The position numbers were made by a program, and so were the translations under genes. A stretch of 39,836 nucleotides of DNA, taken from positions 1-39,836 of the forward strand of contig CAYQPF010000028.1 of assembly GCA_964419225.1 (NCBI GenBank), written 5' to 3'. The notes beneath the pieces are model-generated. The model saw only the letters and a program-made list of their open reading frames with translations. It ran no database searches and was not told where the DNA came from. Of the stretch, positions 17,115 to 25,222 are shown piece after piece. The first letter of the stretch is position 1. Each line of letters begins with the position of its first letter. The stretch is from CAYQPF01 sp964419225. Its GTDB lineage: Bacteria > Cloacimonadota > Cloacimonadia > Cloacimonadales > CAYQPF01.

Positions 17115-19262
17115 ATGACCTTAAACAAGGAAAAATCTGGATCTGATCTGGATAAAACTATTTACCAGGTGGACGGGATCTGCTGTGCTGACTGTGCCAG
17201 AAAATTTGAAAAAGCTGTTAATCGTCTGCCTAAAGTTAGCAAAGCTACTCTTAATACAATGACGGGACAACTCCTTGTAGAAGGTGTTGCAGATATTAAC
17301 CTGATTCGGCATTTAGGAAAAGCCGAGAATTATGTAATTAATCTGAAAGACAGGAAGAGCACAGAAAACCCTGACAGTAAGAAAAAAATTAATTGGAGTT
17401 TAACTCGTGCAGTTATATCCGGTTTAAGCTTGGTAATAGCCTTTATAATGGAAAAATCTCATCTGCCTGTTCAGGCTTTCCTGCCGATATATTCTTTAGC
17501 AATGCTCATTGGAGGGTGGGGGAATCTTAAGAAAGCAGCTCTGTCTTTACCCCGCTTAAACTTCAATATGAGCGTACTAATGAGTTTGGCTATCATAGGA
17601 GCATTTGCGATCAAACAATACGAGGAAGGTGCTACAGTTGCCTTTCTTTACGCTATCTCAGAAATGCTGGAAGCCTGGACAATGGAAAAATCACGCCGTT
17701 CTTTAAAGCAATTAATGGAAATTGCACCTAAAACTGCCCGTATCAATCGCCAGGGAATAGAATTGGAAGTATTGGTTGAAGAGATCAATGTTGGTGATAC
17801 TATGATTATCTACCCGGGTGAAAAAATTGCTATGGATGGAGAGATAATTAAAGGAGAAAGTGCCATTAATCAGTCCGCCATAACCGGAGAATCTATTCCG
17901 GTAGAAAAGGGAGTTGGGGCAGAAGTGTTTGCCGGTACGATAAACTCCTATGGTTCACTGGAAGTACACGTAACAAAGCTGGTTCAGGATACAACTATCG
18001 CCAAAATTATTCACATGGTTGAAGAAGCTCAAGGCAAGCGTGCCCCTTCTCAAACATTTGTGGACAAATTTGCTTCTGTTTATACACCGATTGTAATGAT
18101 AATTGCAGTTTTCATTATTTGTATCCCACCTTTACTTTTAGGCTATGAATGGACTGACTGGATTTATCGTGGCTTAGCTCTGCTTGTAGTTGCCTGCCCG
18201 TGTGCTTTGGTTGTTTCAACTCCGGTAACAATTGTTAGTGCAATCTGTAATGCAGCCAGAAACGGTGTGCTGATCAAAGGCGGTATCTATCTGGAGGAAA
18301 TCGGCTCACTCAAAGCAATTGCTTTTGATAAAACAGGTACTTTGACCAAGGGTGAACCAATGGTTACCGACATTGTATCTATAGATGAAACACCTGCAGC
18401 ACAAATTTTAGAAATAGCAGCCAATATTGAATCCCGCTCGGAACATCCTTTAGCACTTGCCATCGTTAAAGCTGCTAAAGATAAAGGCTGCCGTTTAATA
18501 CCTGTAGAAGATTTTTCAGCCATTGTCGGAAAAGGAGCAAAAGGGACAATTGACAACCAGATAATCTATGTAGGTAATTCCCGCCTTTTTTCTGATCTGA
18601 ACATTTCCCTGGAGCCTATAACTCTTAAGATAAATGAACTTCAAGAGCAGGGGAAAACAACAATGATCATTGGGACTCTGCAGAAAATCATTGGGATCAT
18701 AGCCGTAGCTGATGAAATACGTCAAGGTTCCCATTCCGCCATAGCTGCCTTAAAACGGGCTGGTATCCAACATACTATTATGTTGACAGGCGATAATAAG
18801 GCCACCGCTAAAAATGTTGCCCAAACTGTTGGCATTGATGAATTTCAAGCAGAATTATTGCCGCAGGATAAAGTCTCAGTTATGCAAAAACTAATCAAAA
18901 AGTATGGTAAAGTTGCCATGGTTGGTGATGGTATTAATGATGCTCCGGTTCTGGCTCTGTCAACTGTGGGAATCGCTATGGGTGGTGCAGGAACAGACAC
19001 TGCCCTGGAAACTTCAGACATTGTTTTAATGGCAGACGATCTGAGTCATTTGCCTTTTACTCTTCGTTTGAGTAAAAAAGCTCATAGAGTGATCAGTCAA
19101 AATATTTCTTTCTCTCTCATTGTTAAAGCTTTGGCAATTATGGCAGTTTTTCCCGGCTGGCTGACTTTGTGGATAGCCATCCTGGCTGATATGGGTACAA
19201 CAATAATTGTCACACTCAACAGCCTGCGCCTGCTCAACGTCAAGGTTGAAAGTAAAAATTGA
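17115..19262 (+). CDS. cadA: Zn/Cd/Pb-translocating P1B-type ATPase
   Basis: A 715-residue heavy-metal pump. It has an N-terminal HMA domain with GICCADC (about 21-27), membrane helices from about 96, and the actuator motif TGES (257-260). The channel motif is CPCALV (361-366), the phosphorylation motif DKTGTLT (Asp 405), then the SEHPLA nucleotide-site motif and GDGINDAP. The last helix has ADMGTTIIVTLNSLRLL, with the Asp typical of the ZntA/CadA subgroup rather than copper pumps. The protein exports divalent soft metals using ATP. It lies 35 bp after the repressor gene, with ribosome-binding site GGGAGAG. Zinc against cadmium or lead cannot be separated from sequence. Confidence 0.93.
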   Translation: MTLNKEKSGSDLDKTIYQVDGICCADCARKFEKAVNRLPKVSKATLNTMTGQLLVEGVADINLIRHLGKAENYVINLKDRKSTENPDSKKKINWSLTRAVISGLSLVIAFIMEKSHLPVQAFLPIYSLAMLIGGWGNLKKAALSLPRLNFNMSVLMSLAIIGAFAIKQYEEGATVAFLYAISEMLEAWTMEKSRRSLKQLMEIAPKTARINRQGIELEVLVEEINVGDTMIIYPGEKIAMDGEIIKGESAINQSAITGESIPVEKGVGAEVFAGTINSYGSLEVHVTKLVQDTTIAKIIHMVEEAQGKRAPSQTFVDKFASVYTPIVMIIAVFIICIPPLLLGYEWTDWIYRGLALLVVACPCALVVSTPVTIVSAICNAARNGVLIKGGIYLEEIGSLKAIAFDKTGTLTKGEPMVTDIVSIDETPAAQILEIAANIESRSEHPLALAIVKAAKDKGCRLIPVEDFSAIVGKGAKGTIDNQIIYVGNSRLFSDLNISLEPITLKINELQEQGKTTMIIGTLQKIIGIIAVADEIRQGSHSAIAALKRAGIQHTIMLTGDNKATAKNVAQTVGIDEFQAELLPQDKVSVMQKLIKKYGKVAMVGDGINDAPVLALSTVGIAMGGAGTDTALETSDIVLMADDLSHLPFTLRLSKKAHRVISQNISFSLIVKALAIMAVFPGWLTLWIAILADMGTTIIVTLNSLRLLNVKVESKN

Positions 19263-19269
19263 ATTTAAA

Positions 19270-19307
19270 AAACCTGTGATCCTCAATTGAATGAAGATCA
19301 CAGGTTT
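19270..19307. terminator. Terminator between convergent cadA-like and sensor-kinase genes
   Basis: A perfect 12-bp stem (AAACCTGTGATC / GATCACAGGTTT) with a 14-base loop. The T-run is on the minus strand (TTTTTT after the stem), so it best terminates the sensor kinase transcript, and it may slow plus-strand transcription as well. Confidence 0.8.
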
Positions 19308-19318
19308 AACCCGAACTG

Positions 19319-19361
19319 TGCAGTGGGCAGTGGGCTATGTGCAGTGTGCAGTGGGCCGTGT
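19319..19361. repeat. Degenerate GCAGTGG array
   Basis: About 43 bp of imperfect units (GCAGTGG, GCAGTGG, GCTATGT, GCAGTGT, GCAGTGG). It is the same family as 3690-3717. Just upstream, TTAACCCGAACTGTGCAGT resembles the ends of the 22117 element. Confidence 0.7.
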
Positions 19362-19402
19362 TTGAGCATTGTATTCAAATCTTTCAAACAGTTCTTTTTG
19401 GG

Positions 19403-22084
19403 CTAAGTTTCCTCACGCCTCATCAGTTGGTTTATGGTGTTGCCAAGAGTATTTATGTTATATGGTTTCATAATAAGCACGAGAATACCATCGTGTTTTA
19501 GCTGATCGGGATTGAGGTCTGCAGAAAAACCAGTTGTTAGAGCAATAGGCAAATTTGGCCTGATCTCATGAATGAGGCGACTTAACTCGATACCAGACAT
19601 TTTGGGCATTGTGAGATCAGTTATAAGCAGATCATATCTTTCTGGGTTTTCCTGAAATCTGCTGAGGGCTTCAAGACTGGAATTCACTGCCTCAGTAACA
19701 TACCCTAACAGCTCCAGCATTTTCACAGTCATTTGTATGATTTCATCCTCGTCATCTACCAGGAGAATGCGACCGAAACCATGTGGTAGCCCAATATTCT
19801 TGGTAGATATTTCCGCAATGGCTGTGTTTATCACAGGGAAGTAAAGCAAGAAGGTTGTTCCAACACCAAGCTCACTGTAAACATTTACAGCACCTTTATG
19901 GGCACTTATGATACCATGAACAATTGAGAGTCCAAGACCAGTTCCCTCACCAACAGGTTTAGTCGTGAAGAAGGGATCGAAAATGCGCTCTAAAGTGTGG
20001 ACGTCCATTCCTTTGCCTGTGTCTTTCACTACAATCCTCAGGAAGTCTCCTGTTGAAGTTAATCCGAGGTAATTAGCCAGATGTTGATCCACTGTCTCAG
20101 AATCCACCGATACAGTAAGGACTCCACCCGTCTCCCGCATTGCATAGTGGGCATTCGTACAGAGATTGATCAGTACTTGTTGAATCTGGGTAAGATCACC
20201 CATAACGTAACCGTTTTCAATCGGAATATTGGCTTCGATAGTGATAGTACTGGGTAGGGAAGCACGTAGAAGTTTTAGAGTTTCTTTCACCATAGGGATA
20301 ATGTCGATCACTTTGAACTCCTGCTCGGTTTTACGACTGAATGCAAGTATCTGGTTGATCAGATCACTGGCACGATCAAGACCATTTAGCACGTGACTAA
20401 GATTATCATAGTTATTACTTGATTTCGGTATAGCCAACATTGTTAGCTCTATGAAACCATAAACTGAGGTAAGAATATTGTTAAAATCGTGGGCAATTCC
20501 TCCGGCAAGGGTTCCAATTGCTTCCATTTTTTGAGCCTGACGAAGTTGAGATTCCAGTTTTGCTTTTTCTGCTTCTGTCCGTTTCCGGTCAGTGATGTCG
20601 AGTACTGAAATAATACTATGTTTGGTATCCGGAATCATCATCACAACCCCGATACAATAGTGATATTCACCTGAAACATGGCGCAACCTGAATTCTTTCT
20701 GGACTTGGATTGATTCGCCCCGTGTGAGATATTCTTCCCGGAAATGCTCCACTCTGTCCAGATCATCCGGGTGTATTAAGTCAATAAAATTAATCTGATT
20801 GTCCATTTTATTGCGTGGCAAGCCTAATAAACGTTCTGATCCGGAGTTAGAGAGCAGAATATTAAATGTATTCTCATCAATGAGGAAAGTTGCTGTACCG
20901 GTATTCTCAAATACAGTACGGTAAAGTGCTTCTGATTGGCAGAGACGTAGTTCAAGTTCCTTACGTTCTGAGATGTCGGTATGAGTCCCAACAACTCTCA
21001 GCTCCTTTCCTTCAGGTGAATGTTTGATAACTAAACCACGGTCAAGAATCCATTTGTATTCTCCATTTTTACAAAGAGCCCGGTATTCGCAAGAATATCC
21101 CGGTGTGTCCTTTCTCCATTGATCCTCAACAGTTTGTTTGACTCGGATTAAATCATCCGGATGTACGATGCTCATACCATCCAGAGGAGATGGGAATTCG
21201 TCCTCAGTACCGTAACCCAATATCTGTTTGTAACGATCAGAGTAGTAGTATTCTTTAGTTTCGTTGTTTATATCCCAAACTCCGTCGCCATTGCCTTCCA
21301 ACGCATATTTCCAACGTTCCTCGTTTTTTTGGAGGGATAATTCTGTTTCTTTCTTGCGAGTAATATCTACAGTCATGGTAATAAAATAGGAAGTTTGATC
21401 TTTCGAATCTTTGATTGCATAGATATATTGGGAAATCCAGCGTATATTTGGAGAGAACCAATCCGGCATCCTGATTTCAGGGAAAATCACAGCTTCTCCT
21501 GTTTTTTTGGTGTTAAGGATCTTGTCCCATTGTTCTGGAGTATAAATTTCCTGCATCGGTTCCGCGAATGGATTAGCATCAGATATGTTATTCTTTATCG
21601 GCAGTCCAGCCCATAGTTTGTGCCACGCTTCGTTACCTCGGATGAGGTTTCCCTTCATATCCCTGATGGTTATAGCTAAAGGTGAGCCTTCAAACATTGT
21701 TTCCAGCCAAAGCTGTAAGGTTTGGGCTTCTTTTGTTGCTCCTGTGCTAACATCACGAAGGTATCCAATAAAAAGGATGTCTGTATCAATAACTGTTCGC
21801 TCGATCTGCATTTCCCAAATTTTAAGATGGCCGGATTTGCCGGTAAATACTACCCGGTGCAGCTGAGATTCACTTGAAGAAATCAGGTTGGGAAATGAAT
21901 CCTGCTCGATAAATCCTGAAATATCCCAACACTTTCCTGGAGCATTTTTATTGATTTCTAAAACCTCACAAGCACTATGATTGGAAAAAATTATATCTCC
22001 TTCTCTGGACCATACGAGTATTGGCGTTAACGATCTTTCAACTATCTCTTGAGTAAGAAATACCAATTTGTCAGCCAATATCAT
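19403..22084 (-). CDS. PAS-containing hybrid sensor histidine kinase / response regulator
   Basis: The start is set at the ATG at 22084 because GGAGGT lies 6 bases upstream; the earlier in-frame ATG at 22102 has no such site. The product is 893 residues and has no membrane segment, so it should be cytoplasmic. Four PAS-like units span roughly 14-114, 120-245, 255-380 and 385-505; two keep the PAC ending DITDRK/DISERK. The H-box is GGIAHDFNNIL with His about 532. Then come the ATPase N-box NLCTNAHYAM, DTGKGMD and GTGLGLSIVHG. The C-terminal receiver has LVDDEDE, the acceptor Asp about 823 in LLITDLTMP, TTGFS and the Lys in IMKPY. It probably senses an intracellular signal and ends its relay within the same protein. 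No separate response regulator is nearby, so the target is unknown. Confidence 0.9.
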   Translation of the reverse strand: MILADKLVFLTQEIVERSLTPILVWSREGDIIFSNHSACEVLEINKNAPGKCWDISGFIEQDSFPNLISSSESQLHRVVFTGKSGHLKIWEMQIERTVIDTDILFIGYLRDVSTGATKEAQTLQLWLETMFEGSPLAITIRDMKGNLIRGNEAWHKLWAGLPIKNNISDANPFAEPMQEIYTPEQWDKILNTKKTGEAVIFPEIRMPDWFSPNIRWISQYIYAIKDSKDQTSYFITMTVDITRKKETELSLQKNEERWKYALEGNGDGVWDINNETKEYYYSDRYKQILGYGTEDEFPSPLDGMSIVHPDDLIRVKQTVEDQWRKDTPGYSCEYRALCKNGEYKWILDRGLVIKHSPEGKELRVVGTHTDISERKELELRLCQSEALYRTVFENTGTATFLIDENTFNILLSNSGSERLLGLPRNKMDNQINFIDLIHPDDLDRVEHFREEYLTRGESIQVQKEFRLRHVSGEYHYCIGVVMMIPDTKHSIISVLDITDRKRTEAEKAKLESQLRQAQKMEAIGTLAGGIAHDFNNILTSVYGFIELTMLAIPKSSNNYDNLSHVLNGLDRASDLINQILAFSRKTEQEFKVIDIIPMVKETLKLLRASLPSTITIEANIPIENGYVMGDLTQIQQVLINLCTNAHYAMRETGGVLTVSVDSETVDQHLANYLGLTSTGDFLRIVVKDTGKGMDVHTLERIFDPFFTTKPVGEGTGLGLSIVHGIISAHKGAVNVYSELGVGTTFLLYFPVINTAIAEISTKNIGLPHGFGRILLVDDEDEIIQMTVKMLELLGYVTEAVNSSLEALSRFQENPERYDLLITDLTMPKMSGIELSRLIHEIRPNLPIALTTGFSADLNPDQLKHDGILVLIMKPYNINTLGNTINQLMRREET

Positions 22085-22116
22085 GGCTATACCTCCAAAC
22101 ATAATCTTCAGATTTC

Positions 22117-22290
22117 TTTAACCCGAACAATGCAGTAGATTCATTGCGTCTGAGCTAATCTTTTGAATCTGGATGACTTCCACACTCGCTCAAAATATAT
22201 ATATTATATGTAATCGCTCGTATGTAAGTCACCATTTTTCAAAATCTTTGGCTCATTCAGCAAATCTCCACTGCATTATCCGGGTTTAAC
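22117..22290. repeat. MITE-like element with about 50-bp imperfect terminal inverted repeats
   Basis: The left end (TTTAACCCGAACAATGCAGT...) and the right end (...ACTGCATTATCCGGGTTTAA) are inverted copies of each other over about 50 bp, with indels, around an 80-bp AT-rich core. It ends 33 bp upstream of the sensor kinase start. Partial relatives lie at 12859-12917, 19303-19321 and 30042-30060. No transposase is inside, and no clear target duplication was seen. Confidence 0.65.
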
Positions 22291-22637
22291 ATTTATTACA
22301 ATTATTTATTTTGAACAAATTTGACAAAGCACTCTAATATTGTCAATTGTATTGTATAGAAATACAATCTCCCTTTTTCTGTTTTCCACTTTCCTATACA
22401 TACTCTGTATGTTAAACCCGACTTGCTTAGTCCTAATCCTATGTGCTCAATCCTTATACTTACCCCTCTCTTTTCTTAGTGTTTGCCTGCGGGTTTATCC
22501 TATTTTATATTCCCACTCGTACCACTGCTTCGGATCTCTTAACCTGTCCGTGTAAGTCTGTGCAAGTCTCTGTTGTTCCGTGTTCTCAAAGCTTCTTTTC
22601 CCATAATGCATCAAATTCACATAATTTAAAAAAAAAG
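22291..22637. other. Gene-free stretch with degenerate decamer repeats
   Basis: An AT-rich gap between divergent genes. A GTTAAACCCGACTTGC block near 22409 echoes the neighbouring element. A short array at about 22548-22593 (CCGTGTAAGTCTGTGCAAGT and similar) has 9-10 bp periodicity. Short frames here have no ribosome-binding site or coding look. Confidence 0.4.
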
Positions 22638-22666
22638 TTGCCAAAATTATCCAAATATCATAAAAT
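22638..22666 (+). promoter_or_regulatory. Sigma-70-type promoter of the 22691 gene
   Basis: TTGCCA, a 17-bp spacer and TAAAAT, placed 24 bp before the start codon, with GGAGGG as the ribosome-binding site. Confidence 0.6.
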
Positions 22667-22690
22667 TTGTTTTTTTAATGGAGGGTTACT

Positions 22691-24076
22691 ATGAAAAAAT
22701 TGCTCGTATTTATTATTTTTGCAGGTTTCTCCTGGCTGCAGGCTGATATTAGTGAATACTACTCCCCTCAAACCAGCTATAGTGCCTATACAGAAATAAC
22801 AGAATCTCAGATACCCGGTATCTCAGCAGATGAAGGAATAGCTATTGCCGACATAGGTTTCAGCTTTCATTACGGGAACAGCACTTACACCCAGGCCACA
22901 ATTTCTTCCAACGGCTGGATAGCACTTGGAACAGGTTTCCCATCTGCTATGTTCACCAATGTGATCACAACAAGTACCGGTCCGATAATTGCACCTCTAT
23001 GGGATGATCTGAGTATGATTTCCGGTGCTGTTTGGTGCCAGACTCAGGGAACTGCTCCCAATAGAATATTTGTTGTGCAATACCATAATGCCAAATGGAA
23101 TTATGCTTCTACTTCTCTGTTTAATTTCCAAGTTAAACTCTATGAGAATTCAACCATCAGTTTCTGCTACGGCCCTTCTACTGGCTTACCCCAGATTGCA
23201 AGTGCTTCAATCGGAATAACCCTTCCTCCCTACGGAAATGCCAATTTTTACTGCCTTAATCTGGAGAATACTTTTACAAATCTGACCGAATTTAATAACA
23301 TTTCTACCTATCCGGGAAACGGTACTGTTTACTCCTTTGTTCCCTCCAATTATCATAACAGAAACCTGATCCAGAATTCCAGTTGTGAAGATGAGTTAGT
23401 CAATGGCGAGATTCCCAACTGGCAGGAAGTATTCGGCAATCTGTGGACCAGAAACAACTGGGTAATTCCACAGGATGGAAAATATCATTTTTGTGCCGGT
23501 GCTGTTGCTAATGCAGAGTTGAGACAGGATATAAATGTATCAGCTTATGCTTCTTTAATTGATACAGGAGTGCAGAGATTTAAATTTACCGGATTTGTAG
23601 AATCATTCTCTCAAAGTCCGGCTGACATGGGAAAGATTATTTTGGATTATTTGAACGCAGATAAACAGTCTGTCCTTTATTCCTGTGATCTTGGCTACCA
23701 TACAAATATTGATAATTGGCTGCAGGTTTCCAACACCAGTCTGGCCCCGGCAGGCACAAGATTTATCAGAGTCCGGCTTATTTCCACCAGAGTCAGCGGT
23801 GTCGATAATGATGGTTACTTTGATCATTTATTTTTGGATGCCCTCGCTCTTGAAACTCTGAACAGCCCCTCCAATGTTGAACTTGCCTGCTCCTCAGATC
23901 AGTTCACATTATCCTGGTCTCCGGTCGAAGGAGCATATTCGTACAAAATATACTCCTCCCCCAATCCTAATGGACCCTTTACCTTCCAAACCCAAACAGG
24001 CAATCTCTTCTGGAGCGGAACTGTATCCGCTTCCTGTAAATTCTATAGGATAGAAGCTTCCACAGAAACCCCATAG
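22691..24076 (+). CDS. Secreted beta-rich surface protein without sorting tail
   Basis: A 461-residue protein with a signal peptide (MKKLLVFIIFAGFSWLQA). Residues about 45-215 form the same module as in the protein at 10349-12832 (IGFSFHYGNSTYTQATISSN, then IIAPLWDDL). A carbohydrate-binding-like beta-sandwich follows (about 225-395). A fibronectin-III-like segment ends it (about 400-461: FTLSWSPVEGAYSYKIY). Unlike the neighbouring exported proteins it has no YPNPFNP tail. It may therefore be released, be held by a partner, or have lost its tail. The TAG stop is the left edge of a GAGACGCA palindrome. The function is unknown. Confidence 0.75.
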   Translation: MKKLLVFIIFAGFSWLQADISEYYSPQTSYSAYTEITESQIPGISADEGIAIADIGFSFHYGNSTYTQATISSNGWIALGTGFPSAMFTNVITTSTGPIIAPLWDDLSMISGAVWCQTQGTAPNRIFVVQYHNAKWNYASTSLFNFQVKLYENSTISFCYGPSTGLPQIASASIGITLPPYGNANFYCLNLENTFTNLTEFNNISTYPGNGTVYSFVPSNYHNRNLIQNSSCEDELVNGEIPNWQEVFGNLWTRNNWVIPQDGKYHFCAGAVANAELRQDINVSAYASLIDTGVQRFKFTGFVESFSQSPADMGKIILDYLNADKQSVLYSCDLGYHTNIDNWLQVSNTSLAPAGTRFIRVRLISTRVSGVDNDGYFDHLFLDALALETLNSPSNVELACSSDQFTLSWSPVEGAYSYKIYSSPNPNGPFTFQTQTGNLFWSGTVSASCKFYRIEASTETP

Positions 24077-24102
24077 AGACGCATATTTGCGTCTCTACCT
24101 TT
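24074..24102 (+). terminator. GAGACGCA palindrome acting as terminator; stop codon inside the stem
   Basis: TAGAGACGCA and TGCGTCTCTA pair perfectly around TATT, followed by CCTTTTT. The first three bases are the stop codon of the upstream gene. This is the best-preserved copy of a family also at 10121, 26931, 37080, 37362 and 37446. Confidence 0.75.
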
Positions 24103-24411
24103 TTCTACTGTCCACTAATTACACTAATTACTCGAATTATGAGATAAGAGAACAAATTAGTATTTAGGAAGAGAAATGGTTTTGATAATCTGGTAGAATT
24201 GTTATTCGAAGGAGTTACTTGATAAAGTCGAAAAGGCACTTTTGGAGAGTATTACCACGAATTATGCGAATTATGCTAATGACGGAAATGAGACATTTTT
24301 ACAATACAACCATTCAAATTACAATGAGTTACTTTTCTAAATTACTCTCTTCTCCTAATTCGTTTAATTCGCACAATTCGTGGTAAAAATATCTCTAAAG
24401 CATCTTTCCTT
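24101..24411. repeat. Nonamer-triplet repeat element, copy A
   Basis: About 310 bp. It starts with GTCCACTAATTACACTAATT (tandem 9-bp units). A 100-bp conserved spacer with GATAATCTGGTAGAAT follows. Then come TACCACGAATTATGCGAATT and, 85 bp later, its inverted partner AATTCGCACAATTCGTGGTA. The two facing modules could pair into a hairpin with a stem of about 45 bp. Confidence 0.8.
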
Positions 24412-24723
24412 TTTTCTACTGTCCACTAATTACACTAATTACTCGAATTATGAGATAAGAGAACTAATTTTGATAATCTGGTAGAATAGCTGATTCGAAG
24501 GAGTTACTTGATAAAGTCGAAAAGGCACTTTTGGAGAGTATTACCACGAATTGTACGAATTATGCTAATGACGGAAATGAGACATTTTAGCAATAAACGA
24601 TTTAAATTCAATGAGCTGCTTTGTCCAAATTACCCTTATTTTTTAATATTATAAATTTTTTCCTTCTCTTAATTCGTGTAATTCGTGAAATTAGTGGACA
24701 ACACTCTCGAAAAGTGCCTCTCC
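24412..24723. repeat. Nonamer-triplet repeat element, copy B
   Basis: A direct, slightly diverged repeat of copy A through the GACGGAAATGAGACATTTT block. Its right end is then a different module, TAATTCGTGTAATTCGTGAA, the inverse of the opening module. The right arm has thus been exchanged between module types. Confidence 0.8.
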
Positions 24724-24930
24724 TTTTTCTACTATCCACTAATTACACTAATTTCACTAATTTGAAATTTTAAAAGATCTCCTGATCAGTGAAAATTAGT
24801 GTCAATCAGTGGCTAATATTCTAAGATCGTTTCCCATTAATAATTAATATTTTTTATTCCTCTCTTCTCCTAATTCGTTTAATTCGCACAATTCGTGGTA
24901 AAAATATCTCTAAAGCATCTCTCCCTTTTT
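24724..24930. repeat. Nonamer-triplet repeat element, short copy C
   Basis: It opens with ATCCACTAATTACACTAATT and then GATCAGTG-type 9-bp units (GATCAGTGAAAATTAGTGTC). It closes with AATTCGCACAATTCGTGGTA. It lacks the 100-bp spacer of copies A and B. Confidence 0.75.
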
Positions 24931-24965
24931 CCAACTTTCAACTCTCAATTATCAACTATTCCCCC

Positions 24966-25014
24966 AGTTGTCCGTGTTAGTCCGTGAAAGTCCATGTTCG
25001 TCCGTGTTCCCCAA
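24966..25014. repeat. Degenerate decamer array (GTCCGTGTTA units)
   Basis: About five units of GTCCGTGnnn with 10-bp spacing. The remaining bases 25015-25222 are AT-rich. TTGACA at 25068-25073 is followed 17 bp later by ATTAAT, a weak promoter candidate for the next gene. Confidence 0.7.
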
Positions 25015-25222
25015 GTATCTTTATTTGCTCTCCTCACACAAATTTATACTCTGTAATCAAATAAATCTTGACACTAAAACAAACTGTATGATTAATTTGA
25101 TTCGTATATTGCTTGGTTAACAAGCAGGGACTGATGGCGTTGAACTTTCCCCAGATATATCTGATTAATGAGATCTGTTGATCTTAAATCAAAAGTTATA
25201 ATTATATAAATAGGAGGAATAT

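Noticed and set aside
22340..22694. Short frames of 71 and 83 codons
   Set aside because: They lie in AT-rich intergenic sequence with decamer repeats, have no ribosome-binding site, and one overlaps the promoter and start of the 22691 gene.
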